Of a stretch of 34,801 bases of DNA, positions 1 through 8,612 are shown piece after piece. Position numbers and translations under genes: made by a program. Position 1 is the stretch's first letter. The number at the start of each line of letters is the position of its first letter. The notes beneath the pieces are model-generated. The model searched no databases. It saw nothing but the letters and a program-made list of their open reading frames with translations, and was not told where the DNA came from. The stretch comes from Candidatus Fimadaptatus faecigallinarum (lineage in GTDB: Bacteria > Bacillota > Clostridia > Christensenellales > Aristaeellaceae): assembly GCA_018714445.1 (NCBI GenBank), contig DVNK01000033.1, forward strand, positions 1-34,801. The letters run 5' to 3'.

Positions 1-8
1 TGGAACGA

Positions 9-19
9 TGTGGTACAAT
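9..19 (+). promoter_or_regulatory. Extended -10 promoter element upstream of mraZ
   Basis: The bases TGTGGTACAAT match the Gram-positive TRTG-N-TATAAT extended -10 form. It lies 31 bases before the mraZ start. The -35 region would fall outside the window, so the promoter is incomplete. The same 11-base element, with C or T at one position, occurs at 26452-26462 and 30856-30866. Confidence 0.55.
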
Positions 20-50
20 AAAGATACCGAGTGGAGATAGGAGGGATGGT

Positions 51-503
51 ATGCAGTTCTTTGGCACGTACGCGCAGTCAATCGACGCTAAAGGCCGCGT
101 AATCGTCCCAACTGCCTTTCGGGACGCGCTGGGCAAGGACTTCATGATAGGTCTGAACAGCACGGCAAACGCAATAGCCTTCTACCCCCGCGAAAAGTGG
201 AACAGCATACTCGAGGATCTGCGCCGCCTGCCGTCGACCGACGAGGTGGCGATGGACTACGTGCGGTTCATAGCCGGGAACTCGTTTTCAAACTATGAGC
301 TGGACAGTCAGGGTCGGACGATACTGCCCGCCGCACTCAGGCAGATGCTTCAGCTGGGCAAGAACATCAGCTTTGTGGGCGTGATAGACTACTTCGAGAT
401 ATGGGACACCGAAGTGTTCGAGGCGCGCAGCGCTCAGGTGCGCGACAACATGAGCGAACGACTCAAGTACATAAGCTCCCTGAGGCAGCAGGCAACGCCT
501 TAG
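51..503 (+). CDS. mraZ: Transcriptional regulator MraZ
   Basis: A 150-residue protein of the MraZ family, the AbrB-fold DNA-binding protein that opens most dcw clusters and in several bacteria represses its own operon. The two tandem SpoVT-AbrB-like halves are visible: the first starts with FFGTYAQSIDAKGRVIVPTAFR, the second around NSFSNYELDSQGRTILPAALR, each with the D-x-x-G-R-x-x-x-P signature. Length matches the family (about 140-150). AGGAGGG at 39-45 sits 5 bases before the ATG. In related bacteria rsmH follows directly; here it does not, and the next gene is ftsL-like after a 159-base gap. Confidence 0.95.
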   Translation: MQFFGTYAQSIDAKGRVIVPTAFRDALGKDFMIGLNSTANAIAFYPREKWNSILEDLRRLPSTDEVAMDYVRFIAGNSFSNYELDSQGRTILPAALRQMLQLGKNISFVGVIDYFEIWDTEVFEARSAQVRDNMSERLKYISSLRQQATP

Positions 504-586
504 GCAGGATGGGCGGGCGCAGAAGGCGCGCTGAATGCGGCGCGTCGGATGTGCTGCGCCTTACGCGTGGTTTGAGCGGTGTCAGC

Positions 587-610
587 TCGCCCTGGCCAGG
601 GCGAATTTTA
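587..610 (+). terminator. Palindrome followed by U-rich tract between mraZ and ftsL (possible terminator or attenuator)
   Basis: TCGCCCTGGCCAGGGCGA at 587-604 is a perfect 18-base palindrome that can fold as a 7-bp stem with a GGCC loop. It is followed by ATTTTATTAT (604-613). It sits in the 159-base gap where rsmH would normally be. It could be a weak intrinsic terminator separating mraZ from the rest of the cluster, or a protein-binding palindrome. The rest of the gap shows no convincing gene. Confidence 0.45.
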
Positions 611-662
611 TTATGCCGACCCGCGCAGGTTCTAAGCGGAGAGAGGGGGACATATTAAGTAC

Positions 663-1079
663 ATGATGGCGCCTGACAGATATACCCAGCGGGAATACGA
701 GTTTCCCGGTGGGCGCATCCCCCGGGGCCGCCCCGCACCGGTTTACGGCGAGCGGATGCAGCGTCGCCGTGAGGAGGTGGCGCGCCAGCAATACCGCCGT
801 GAGGCAGCTGTGCGCCGCCGTTGGGCAGTATGCGTGCTGCTGGCGGCGTGCCTGATGGTGCTGTGCGGCATGCGCATTTACCAGACGTCGCGCGCGGTGG
901 CTAACTCGCGCGAGATATCACGGCTGCGCGATGAGATACACGAGCTAACGCTGGATTCAGAGGCGTACGAGTGCCAGATAGCCGAGGCCGCCTCCCGGCA
1001 GAATATCGAACTGGGCGCCAATCGCCTGGGCATGAGCTATCCCGGCGAAGGCCAGGTGCGCACGGTATCCCCCGATTGA
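663..1079 (+). CDS. ftsL: FtsL/DivIC-like septum protein
   Basis: A 138-residue single-pass membrane protein. An Arg-rich cytoplasmic tail of about 50 residues precedes one transmembrane helix (about residues 54-70, WAVCVLLAACLMVLCGM). A short extracytoplasmic coiled coil follows (about 78-115, heptad-like REISRLRDEIHEL). This is the topology of FtsL and DivIC, which bridge FtsQ/DivIB with the FtsW-FtsI synthase. Sequence identity within the family is low, so the call rests on topology and its place directly before the class B PBP gene. A GGAGAGAGGGGG tract at 638-649 serves the ATG at 663; a second ATG follows at once. Confidence 0.75.
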   Translation: MMAPDRYTQREYEFPGGRIPRGRPAPVYGERMQRRREEVARQQYRREAAVRRRWAVCVLLAACLMVLCGMRIYQTSRAVANSREISRLRDEIHELTLDSEAYECQIAEAASRQNIELGANRLGMSYPGEGQVRTVSPD

Positions 1080-1168
1080 CCGCGCCACATGCGCACACGC
1101 GTCCGCCCCGCGCGGCGGAAACAGATACCCAGGCCAACAAGACTTGAGCCGGGTGGGAGCGTGGGCAA

Positions 1169-3295
1169 TTGATTCCAACGGGCGCGCTCACCAGGCGCAG
1201 GCTGCTGACGCTAATGTGTGCGCTCAGCGTTATATTCTGCGTGTTGGTGGGGCAACTTGTTAACCTGCAACTGATAATCTCGGATGACCTGCAGCAGCGC
1301 GCGCAGAGCCAGTGGACCGGAAAGTCGCGCGTGAGCGCGCGCCGCGGCGAGATAGTCGACCGCAACGGCACGGTGCTGGCAATGAGCGCAACCGCATACG
1401 CCGTATCGGCCAGCCCGCGCCAGGTCAAGGATCCCGAGGCGTTTGCCGAGGCGCTGGCAAGCGTGATAGACATAGACGTCGAATCGGTGGCCGAAAAGGT
1501 CTCCGACACCACCAAGGGCGGCGTCACACTCAAGCGCCAGGTGCCGCGCGATACCGCACAGAGCCTGCTGACGCTGCGCGAAGAACTGCGCGCGCAGGGC
1601 GATAAGTCGCTCGACGGGCTGTACCTTGAGGAGGATCAGCTGCGCGTGTACCCCATGGGCGCGTTCCTGACTCAGGTGCTGGGCCTGACCACGATAGACG
1701 GCGTGGGCCAGTCGGGGCTGGAAAAGCAGCTGGACGACTACCTGCGCGGCAAGGACGGCGTCATAGTCAGCGAGGTCGACGGCCGCGGCAACGAGCTGCC
1801 GTATTCGGTCAGCGAATATACGCCCCCGGTCGATGGCGGCGATGTGACGCTGACGATCGACGCCGCGATACAGGGCTTTGCCGAAAAGGCCATGCGCGAA
1901 TGCTATGAGGTAAACGACGCGCTGGCGGTACAGGCGATAGTCATGGACGTGAATACCGGCGAGATACTCGCGATGGTATCCAAGCCCGATTACGATCCCA
2001 ACGATCCGCCCCGCGACGACGTCCAGGCGCTGACAGAGATGATGCGCATACGCTCGATAAGCGACGTGTATGAGCCGGGCTCGACATTCAAGATACTGAC
2101 TGCCGCCGCGGCGCTGGAGACCGGCGTGACCACGCCCGAGGAGAACTTCTACTGTTCGGGCAGCGTGACGGTCGACGGCTCGCGCATACGGTGCTGGGGC
2201 AACCCGCACGGCGCCGAGACCATGGCCGAGGCGATACAGAACTCGTGCAATCCGGTGTTCGTAGAGCTGGGGCTGAGGCTGGGCACGAACCGGCTGTACT
2301 CGTATCTGCATGCGTTCGGGCTGGGCAGCAAGACCGGCGTCGATCTGACCGGCGAGTCGGCGGGCATACTGATATCCGAGAGCAACGTAAAGACGGTGGA
2401 TCTGGCGCGCATAGGCTTTGGCCAGAGCGTGGCGGTGACGCCGCTTCAGTTGATAACCGCGATAAGCGCCGTCGCCAACGGCGGGAAGCTGATGCGGCCA
2501 TACATTATAAGCCAGATAACCGATTCCGAAGGCAATGTGGTGGACAGCACCCAGCCCGAGGTGGTCGGAAATCCGATAACCGAGGAGACCAGCGCGCTGA
2601 TGCGCAGCCTGCTGACCGATGTGGTTGAGTACGGCGGCGGCAAGAACGCGCGCATAGCCGGCATAAAGGTCGCCGGCAAGACCGGTACCGCGCAGATTTA
2701 CAAGGACGGCGTGATATCCAAGGACGCGCATATAGGCTCGTTCATAGGGTTCGCGCCGGCGGACTCGCCTGAGGTGGCGGTGCTGGTGGTCGTGCACGAG
2801 TCGCAATTGCGGCCGGACTATGGTTCGGTCACGGCGGCGCCCTACGCGCGCGACATACTTGAGGACACGCTGGCATACCTGGGCATTTACCCCGAGACCG
2901 ACGCGGCTGGACAAAAGGTCGAGAGCGTCGAAGTGCCCGACGTGCGGGGGCTTACGGTAGGGCAGGCCGCGCAGGCGTTGCGCGAAGCCGGACTGGACAG
3001 CCTGCTGGAGGGCGCGGGCGACGAGGTGGTGGACCAATTGCCGCAGGCGGGCGCGCAGATGAACGCGGGCTCGCAGGTGCTGTTGTATCTGGAGGACGCG
3101 TATGAACAGGACGCGACCGACGTCGAAGTGCCGAGCGTTGTCGGCAAATCGATAGTCGAGGCGGCGCGGCTGCTGGGTTCGTGCGCGCTCAAGCTCAATA
3201 TCGAAGGCAGCGGATTGGCCGTGGCGCAGTCGCCCCCGGCGGGCGAGCGCGTGCCGGTGGGCACTGAGATAGCGGTGCAATTTGAACTGCCCTGA
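1169..3295 (+). CDS. ftsI: Class B penicillin-binding protein, FtsI/SpoVD family, two PASTA domains
   Basis: A 708-residue peptidoglycan D,D-transpeptidase for septal (or spore cortex) wall. An N-terminal membrane anchor (about residues 12-33) is followed by a PBP dimerisation region with RRGEIVDRNGTVLA (about 59-71) and the transpeptidase domain. The catalytic motifs are complete: S305-T-F-K308, S359-C-N361 and K504-T-G506. Two C-terminal PASTA domains begin near residues 588 and 652 (VEVPDVRGLT, VEVPSVVGKS). The start must be TTG at 1169: an in-frame stop lies at 1145-1147, GGGTGGGAG at 1151-1159 is the only ribosome site, and the next ATG (1214) would cut into the anchor. SpoVD and FtsI cannot be separated by sequence alone. 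Confidence 0.93.
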   Translation: MIPTGALTRRRLLTLMCALSVIFCVLVGQLVNLQLIISDDLQQRAQSQWTGKSRVSARRGEIVDRNGTVLAMSATAYAVSASPRQVKDPEAFAEALASVIDIDVESVAEKVSDTTKGGVTLKRQVPRDTAQSLLTLREELRAQGDKSLDGLYLEEDQLRVYPMGAFLTQVLGLTTIDGVGQSGLEKQLDDYLRGKDGVIVSEVDGRGNELPYSVSEYTPPVDGGDVTLTIDAAIQGFAEKAMRECYEVNDALAVQAIVMDVNTGEILAMVSKPDYDPNDPPRDDVQALTEMMRIRSISDVYEPGSTFKILTAAAALETGVTTPEENFYCSGSVTVDGSRIRCWGNPHGAETMAEAIQNSCNPVFVELGLRLGTNRLYSYLHAFGLGSKTGVDLTGESAGILISESNVKTVDLARIGFGQSVAVTPLQLITAISAVANGGKLMRPYIISQITDSEGNVVDSTQPEVVGNPITEETSALMRSLLTDVVEYGGGKNARIAGIKVAGKTGTAQIYKDGVISKDAHIGSFIGFAPADSPEVAVLVVVHESQLRPDYGSVTAAPYARDILEDTLAYLGIYPETDAAGQKVESVEVPDVRGLTVGQAAQALREAGLDSLLEGAGDEVVDQLPQAGAQMNAGSQVLLYLEDAYEQDATDVEVPSVVGKSIVEAARLLGSCALKLNIEGSGLAVAQSPPAGERVPVGTEIAVQFELP

Positions 3296-3320
3296 ATTTA
3301 AGTTTCCGGGAGGACCAAAG

Positions 3321-4775
3321 ATGAACATAAAGCAGCTTGTCATCGATCTGCCCTGCCTCATAGAGGTGCGCGGCAATGCCGATACCGACATACTTTCGCT
3401 CAGCGCCGATTCACGCAAGATAGAGCCCGGCGCGCTGTTTTTTTGCATACGGGGCATAAAGGTCGACGCGCATCAGTTTGCGCCGCAGGCGCTGGCTGCG
3501 GGCGCGGCGGCGCTGGTAGTGGAGCGCCCGCTGGACGTGGACGCGCCTCAGATCGTGGTCAGCGACGCGCGTCTGGCGATGAATTACATAGCGCAGGCGT
3601 TCTACGGTCATCCCGCGCGCCGCATGAAGATGATTGGCATAACCGGCACAAAGGGCAAGTCGACGACCTGCTTTCTGATAAAGTCGATACTGCAACAGGC
3701 GGGATACAAGGTCGGCCTGATAGGCACGATAATGACGATGATAGGCGACAAGCGCCTGCCGTCTGATCTGACGACGCCAGACCCGATAGAGCTGGAGCGC
3801 TTGCTGCGCCAGATGGCCGACGAGGGCGTGGACATAGTGACGATGGAGGTGTCGGCGCACGCGCTGGCGCTGCACAAGCTCGACGGCATAGTCTATGACG
3901 CGGTGGCATTCACCAACCTGTCGCACGACCACCTGGACTTTTTCGGCACGCCGGAGAAGTACTTTGCGGCCAAGCGGCGGCTGCTGACGCCGGAGTTTGC
4001 GCGGATGGCGCTGCTAAACGGCGACGACGAACATGCCGCGAGCATATTCACCGACCTGAAGGTGCCGCATGAGCGCTACGCGATACGCGAAAAGGCCAAC
4101 ATATACGCCGGCGACATAGAATTCGATGCGCGGGGGCTGTCGTTCACGCTGCACTTCCACAAGCGCTATGAGCTGGAGATACACCTGAAGCTGTCGGGGC
4201 TGTTCAATGTGTACAACTCGCTGTGCGCGGCGGCGGTGTGCGACGCGCTGGGCGTTGCGCCCGAGTACATAAAAAAGGGCCTGGAGGCTGTGGCCAATGT
4301 GCCGGGGCGCATGGAAGTGCTGGACACAGGCACGCCCTATCAGGTGATACTGGATTATGCGCACTCGCCGGACAGCCTGGACAACGTGCTGCGGGCGGTG
4401 CGTCAGTTCGCCAAGGGTCGCGTGATAGTGGTGTTCGGCTGCGGCGGCAACCGCGACCGCGAGAAGCGGCCGGTTATGGGCCGGATAGGCGCGGACCTGG
4501 CCGACTACTGCGTGCTGACCAGCGATAACCCGCGCGGCGAAGATCCAATGGACATACTCGCCGCGATTGAGGAGGGCACGCGCCCTGAGGGCAAGCCGTA
4601 TAGCGTGATCGAAAACCGCCGCGAGGCGATAAAGCACGCCATGAGCATAGCACGCGAGGGCGACGTGGTCGTGCTGGCTGGCAAGGGCCATGAGACGTAT
4701 CAGGAGATAATGGGCCAGAAACACCCGTTCGACGAGAAGGTCGTCGTGCAGGAACTGCTGGCCGAACTGTATTAA
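3321..4775 (+). CDS. murE: UDP-N-acetylmuramoyl-tripeptide synthetase (meso-DAP adding type)
   Basis: A 484-residue cytoplasmic ATP-dependent ligase that adds the third amino acid to UDP-MurNAc-L-Ala-D-Glu. The N-terminal uridine-binding domain carries SADSRKIEPGALFFCIRG. The ATP loop GTKGKST is at about residues 109-115, the central domain has TTPDPIELERLL and EVSAHAL, and the C-terminal domain has DYAHSPDSL and GGNRDREKRPVMG. D402-N-P-R405 is the motif known to recognise meso-diaminopimelate rather than lysine. GGGAGG at 3308-3313 points to the ATG at 3321; a longer reading from TTG at 3282 would overlap ftsI and has no ribosome site. murF does not follow. Confidence 0.95.
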   Translation: MNIKQLVIDLPCLIEVRGNADTDILSLSADSRKIEPGALFFCIRGIKVDAHQFAPQALAAGAAALVVERPLDVDAPQIVVSDARLAMNYIAQAFYGHPARRMKMIGITGTKGKSTTCFLIKSILQQAGYKVGLIGTIMTMIGDKRLPSDLTTPDPIELERLLRQMADEGVDIVTMEVSAHALALHKLDGIVYDAVAFTNLSHDHLDFFGTPEKYFAAKRRLLTPEFARMALLNGDDEHAASIFTDLKVPHERYAIREKANIYAGDIEFDARGLSFTLHFHKRYELEIHLKLSGLFNVYNSLCAAAVCDALGVAPEYIKKGLEAVANVPGRMEVLDTGTPYQVILDYAHSPDSLDNVLRAVRQFAKGRVIVVFGCGGNRDREKRPVMGRIGADLADYCVLTSDNPRGEDPMDILAAIEEGTRPEGKPYSVIENRREAIKHAMSIAREGDVVVLAGKGHETYQEIMGQKHPFDEKVVVQELLAELY

Positions 4776-4843
4776 TGATACCAATGACAAGGTGTACCTC
4801 AGCCGAATTGCCCGAGCTTATGGGACGCCGCATTGGACTGGCT
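4775..4843 (+). pseudogene. Possible remnant of the murF 5' end
   Basis: An ATG at 4775 overlaps the last base of the murE stop codon, the arrangement expected for translationally coupled murE-murF. The first 23 residues include MIPMT and AELPELMGRRIG, which resemble the usual MurF opening (M-x-x-M-T-L-x-E-I-A-x-x-x-G-G-x-L). The similarity then fades, and the same frame runs on into the start of mraY until 4963 with no MurF motifs. A full murF is absent here. About 20 residues of weak similarity is thin evidence; it could be chance. Confidence 0.3.
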
Positions 4844-4883
4844 GCGCGGGCGGCCGCACTAACTAGCTTTGGGGGGATACGGT

Positions 4884-5906
4884 ATGCAGCAGATGATATG
4901 GGCAGTGCTTATATCGTTCCTGGCCGTGATGGTCATGGCGCCGATAGGCATTCCGCTGCTTAAGAAGTTGAAATACGGCCAGACGATATACGAGCTGGGA
5001 CCGCAGAGCCACCTGGCCAAGCAGGGCGTGCCCACGATGGGCGGCGTGATGATAGCGATAGCGGTGACGATAGTGGGGCTGGTGCTGACGTGGGGCGACT
5101 CGCGCTGGGACTTCGCGCTGTACGTTATGCTGTCGGGATTGCTGCACGGCGCAATAGGGTTTGCCGACGACTACATCAAGGTAGCGAAGAAGCGCTCGCT
5201 GGGGCTGACGCCGTGGCAGAAGATAGCGCTTCAGATAATAAGCGGTCTGGCGCTGACGCTGTGGGCGTACTTCAATCCGTGCGTTGGGTCGGCGGTCGTG
5301 GTGCCGTACTGGAACGTGGAGTGGAACCTGGGGCTGTTCTACGTGCCGCTGATAATACTTATGTATGTGTTCATGATAAACTCGTCCAATCTGCTGGACG
5401 GGCTGGACGGATTGCTGGCGTCGTGCTCGGTGGTAGGGCTGTCGGCGTTTGCGCTGGCGTGCCTGGCCATGGCGCTGGGGGCGTCGCGCATACCTGCGCC
5501 CGCGGGCGTGGACGCGGCGTACTATGCCGAGAACCTGCGCAATGCCGCCCTGGTGTGCGCCGCGGGCGCGGGCGCATGCCTGGGCTTTTTGCGGTTCAAC
5601 ACCAACCCGGCGCGCGTTATAATGGGCGATACGGGCTCGATGTTCATAGGCGGACTGTTCGTGGGCGTGGCGGTCGTGACGCGGCTGGAGTTCCTGCTGA
5701 TACCGATATGCTTTGCGATGATAATATCCAGCCTGTCGGTCATGATACAGGTCGCGTACTGCAACATGAGCGGCGGCAGGCGGCTGTTCAAGATGTCGCC
5801 GTTGCATCACCACTTCGAACTGTGCGGCATGAGCGAGCCCAGGATAGTGGCCATGTACACTTTGATGAGCGTGGTAACTTGTCTGCTGGCGCTGCTGGCG
5901 CTGTGA
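4884..5906 (+). CDS. mraY: Phospho-N-acetylmuramoyl-pentapeptide transferase
   Basis: A 340-residue polytopic membrane enzyme that transfers phospho-MurNAc-pentapeptide to undecaprenyl phosphate, making lipid I on the inner face of the membrane. Family signatures in order: SHLAKQGVPTMGG near residue 45, FADDYIKVAKKRSLGL with the Asp pair, INSSNLLDGLDGL, MGDTGSMFIGGL and the loop SPLHHHFELCG. GGGGGGA at 4871-4877 supports ATG 4884 instead of the TTG at 4869. Length is slightly above the usual 320-330. It follows a 108-base gap in place of murF and precedes murD by 81 bases. Confidence 0.96.
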   Translation: MQQMIWAVLISFLAVMVMAPIGIPLLKKLKYGQTIYELGPQSHLAKQGVPTMGGVMIAIAVTIVGLVLTWGDSRWDFALYVMLSGLLHGAIGFADDYIKVAKKRSLGLTPWQKIALQIISGLALTLWAYFNPCVGSAVVVPYWNVEWNLGLFYVPLIILMYVFMINSSNLLDGLDGLLASCSVVGLSAFALACLAMALGASRIPAPAGVDAAYYAENLRNAALVCAAGAGACLGFLRFNTNPARVIMGDTGSMFIGGLFVGVAVVTRLEFLLIPICFAMIISSLSVMIQVAYCNMSGGRRLFKMSPLHHHFELCGMSEPRIVAMYTLMSVVTCLLALLAL

Positions 5907-5987
5907 GCGGGTGTATATATCATTTTTTGAGCGCTCATATGGGCGCGCGGCGAGGCGCAGGTCGCGCCGCAAAAGGGGGCTTGAAAC

Positions 5988-7343
5988 ATGGAATTTGTCG
6001 GCAAGAGAGTGCTTGTGATAGGCATGGCGCGCAGCGGCGTGGCGGTATCGGCGCTGCTGTGCCGTCATCATGCCAGGGTAACCATAAACGACCGCAAGAC
6101 CGAGGCTGAGCTGGGCGACGCGCTGGCCGAGCTCAGGGGCATGGACATGGAGTGGCGGCTGGGCGAGGACCCGGTCGCGCTGCTGGACTCGACGGATGTG
6201 CTGGTTATCAGCCCGGGCGTGCCCATAACCGCGCCTGTGGTCAAGGCGGCGCGCGAGCGCGGCATACCGGTGCTGGGCGAGATAGAGGTCGCATACCGTC
6301 TGTCCAAGGGCCGCATAGTCGCGGTGACCGGCACTAATGGCAAGACCACGACCACGACGCTGATAAGCGAGATATTCAAAAACGCGGGCCGGCTCACCTA
6401 CACCGTGGGCAATATCGGCTTCCCGTTCTCGGCGATAGCCGACGAGACCACGCCCGAGGACGTGATAGCCTGCGAGGTGTCCAGCTTCCAGCTGGAGTCG
6501 ATAGACATGTTCCGGCCGTGGATCAGCGCGGTGCTTAACGTCACTGAGGATCACCTCAACCGTCACGGCACCATGGACGAGTACATACGCATGAAGATGC
6601 GCATATTCGAAAATCAGCGCCGCGACGATGCGTGCGTGCTCAACTATGACGATCCCATAACGCGCGACATGGCCGGGCATATGTTGGCCAAGCCGGTGTT
6701 CTTCTCGCGGCGGGCGCAGGTCGACGGCGCGTATGTCAAGGACGGCCAGATAGTGTTCGGGCGCGAGTTCCCGCGCAATGTGTGCCGCGTGGACGAGGTG
6801 CGCATACCCGGGCCGCACAACCTGGAAAACGCGCTGGCGGCGGTGGCGATGGCGGTGTGCGCAGGCGTGCCGCTGCCGGTGATACGCCATACGCTCAGGA
6901 CTTTCGCGGGCGTGGAACACCGGATAGAGTTTGTGCGCGAGTTGAACGGCATAAGGTACATAAACGACTCCAAGGGCACAAACGTCGACTCCACGCTCAA
7001 GGCGATAGAGACCATGGACCGTCCGACGATCATAATACTGGGCGGTTCGGACAAGAAGTCGGACTACACGCCTATGGCTGAGCTGATGGTCAAGTGGCCG
7101 CACATAGTGGGCGCAGTCGTGATAGGCGAGACGCAGCGCGACATAGTAGCGGCGCTCGACCGCGCGGGCTTTACCAACTACAAGTGCGAAAGCGACTTCA
7201 AGCAGGCGATACTGACCGCGCGCGACATGGCGAGCGCGGGCGGCAATGTGCTGCTGTCGCCGGCGTGCGCGAGCTTTGACATGTTCCGCGACTTTGAACA
7301 GCGCGGCGAGGTATTCAAGCAGATAGTCGGCGAGCTGAACTGA
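5988..7343 (+). CDS. murD: UDP-N-acetylmuramoylalanine--D-glutamate ligase
   Basis: A 451-residue cytoplasmic ATP-dependent ligase adding D-glutamate to UDP-MurNAc-L-Ala. The N-terminal Rossmann-like domain opens with VLVIGMARSGVAV. The ATP loop GTNGKT is at residues 115-120. CEVSSFQLE and NVTEDHLNRHGTMDEY mark the central domain, and VEHRIEFV, YINDSKGTN and SPACASFDMF mark the C-terminal domain. Length equals the family norm. AGGGGGC at 5974-5980 sits 7 bases before the ATG. It lies between mraY and ftsW in canonical order. Confidence 0.96.
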   Translation: MEFVGKRVLVIGMARSGVAVSALLCRHHARVTINDRKTEAELGDALAELRGMDMEWRLGEDPVALLDSTDVLVISPGVPITAPVVKAARERGIPVLGEIEVAYRLSKGRIVAVTGTNGKTTTTTLISEIFKNAGRLTYTVGNIGFPFSAIADETTPEDVIACEVSSFQLESIDMFRPWISAVLNVTEDHLNRHGTMDEYIRMKMRIFENQRRDDACVLNYDDPITRDMAGHMLAKPVFFSRRAQVDGAYVKDGQIVFGREFPRNVCRVDEVRIPGPHNLENALAAVAMAVCAGVPLPVIRHTLRTFAGVEHRIEFVRELNGIRYINDSKGTNVDSTLKAIETMDRPTIIILGGSDKKSDYTPMAELMVKWPHIVGAVVIGETQRDIVAALDRAGFTNYKCESDFKQAILTARDMASAGGNVLLSPACASFDMFRDFEQRGEVFKQIVGELN

Positions 7344-7430
7344 CAGCGCTACACCCCCGAGGTGGCCATGGGTCGCCGAGGCACTCCCGCAAAGCAAAAC
7401 TGCGAGGGGTTGACCGGGGTGAGCGCATAT

Positions 7431-8582
7431 ATGACGGGTATAAACCCGGGTAGGAATCATGCCGCGCGCGAGACTGCGCCGCTGTGCCCGCGCGGGAGCG
7501 TGGACAGGCGCATAGTGGTGACGCTCATGTTGCTGCTGAGCGTGGGACTTGTGACGCTGTTTTCGGCGAGCTATTACGGCGCGTCGGCCGAGGGCAGTCC
7601 GTTCGACACGGTGGCAAAGCAGTTGCTGGGCGTGGCGATGGGACTGGTGGCGCTGATAGCGCTGGCGAACTTTCCATACTGGCAGCTCAAGCGTCCGATA
7701 GTGGTGGGCGGGCTGCTGATACTGAGCTTTGCGCTGCTGGTGCTGGTGGCGATACCGGGCATAGGCCGGGTCGTAAACGGCTCGCGGCGCTGGCTGTATT
7801 TAGGGCCGCTGAGCGTGCAGCCCTCGGAGATAGCTAAGTTTGCGGTAGTGCTGTTCATGGCGACGGCGCTGACCAATATCGGCCGGAGAATCGAAAAGCT
7901 GGTGACGGGCATATGTCCGCTCATGCTGATACCGGGTACGGCATTTTTGCTGATACTGATGCAGCCCAACCTGTCGACGGCGGGTTCGATAATAATAGTG
8001 TCGATTGTGATGGTGCTGGCGGCGGGCGCGAAGTGGCGGCATTTGGGCCTTATGGGAATAGCGGGCGCGGTGCTGGCGGCGTACTACGCGTGGTCGGAGC
8101 CATACCGGCGCGAGCGGTTGTTGTCGTTTAGGGATCCGTTTGCCAAGCTCAGCGACGAGGGATATCAGTTGAGCCAGTCGCTGCTGGCGTTTGGCTCGGG
8201 CGGGCTGTTCGGCATGGGCCTGGGGCGGGGCCGGCAGAAGTTCGGGTTCCTGCCATATCCGGAGAGCGACTTCATATTTGCGGTCGTGGGCGAGGATATG
8301 GGCCTGGTGGGCTGTGTGGCGGTGCTGGGGCTGTTTCTGGCGTTCATATACTTTGGACTCAGGGTGGCGATGAACTGCCCGGACAGGTTTGGGTCGCTGC
8401 TGGCTGCCGGCATAACGCTTATGATAGGCATACAGGCGTTTATGAACGTGGCGGTCGTGATAGGGTTGATGCCTACTACGGGCCTGCCGCTGCCGTTTTT
8501 CAGTGCCGGCGGCACTTCGGTGTCGATATTCATGGGAGCGGTCGGCATACTGCTCAACATATCGCGGTATACAAACTGCTGA
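7431..8582 (+). CDS. ftsW: Peptidoglycan glycosyltransferase FtsW/SpoVE (SEDS family)
   Basis: A polytopic SEDS-family polymerase, 383 residues from the chosen start, that makes septal glycan strands together with the class B PBP encoded upstream. Signatures: NGSRRWLYLGPLSVQPSEIAKFA, QPNLSTAGS, DPFAKLSDEGYQLSQSLLAFGSGGLFGMGLG, PESDFIFAVVGEDMGL with the conserved Asp of the catalytic cavity, and the C-terminal TGLPLPFFSAGGTS. The frame is open from GTG 7362, but GGGGTGAG at 7416-7423 supports ATG 7431. The N-terminal tail before the first helix is long and polar, so the start is the uncertain part. FtsW and SpoVE are not separable here. Confidence 0.92.
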   Translation: MTGINPGRNHAARETAPLCPRGSVDRRIVVTLMLLLSVGLVTLFSASYYGASAEGSPFDTVAKQLLGVAMGLVALIALANFPYWQLKRPIVVGGLLILSFALLVLVAIPGIGRVVNGSRRWLYLGPLSVQPSEIAKFAVVLFMATALTNIGRRIEKLVTGICPLMLIPGTAFLLILMQPNLSTAGSIIIVSIVMVLAAGAKWRHLGLMGIAGAVLAAYYAWSEPYRRERLLSFRDPFAKLSDEGYQLSQSLLAFGSGGLFGMGLGRGRQKFGFLPYPESDFIFAVVGEDMGLVGCVAVLGLFLAFIYFGLRVAMNCPDRFGSLLAAGITLMIGIQAFMNVAVVIGLMPTTGLPLPFFSAGGTSVSIFMGAVGILLNISRYTNC

Positions 8583-8587
8583 CATTG

Positions 8588-8612
8588 CCGCGCCCGGATC
8601 TACCGGGCGCGG
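8588..8612 (+). other. Perfect 10-bp GC-rich hairpin directly after ftsW
   Basis: CCGCGCCCGG at 8588-8597 pairs exactly with CCGGGCGCGG at 8603-8612 around a 5-base loop, starting 6 bases after the ftsW stop. No T tract follows (TTAACG), so it is not a typical intrinsic terminator. It may protect the mRNA 3' end or modulate readthrough into murA. It lies in a 149-base gap where murG is often found; I see nothing coding in that gap. Confidence 0.5.

Noticed and set aside
401..658. Plus-strand ORF in the mraZ-ftsL gap as an rsmH remnant
   Set aside because: No methyltransferase motif or RsmH C-terminal signature; the start lies within mraZ in another frame.
1211..3457. Long minus-strand open frame opposite the PBP gene
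   Set aside because: Same shadow composition, and the plus strand carries complete catalytic motifs.
4863..7460. Very long minus-strand open frame (865 codons) opposite mraY-murD
   Set aside because: It is antisense to two clear genes, rich in His/Arg/Tyr/Ala as expected for a shadow of GC-rich coding DNA, and matches no family.
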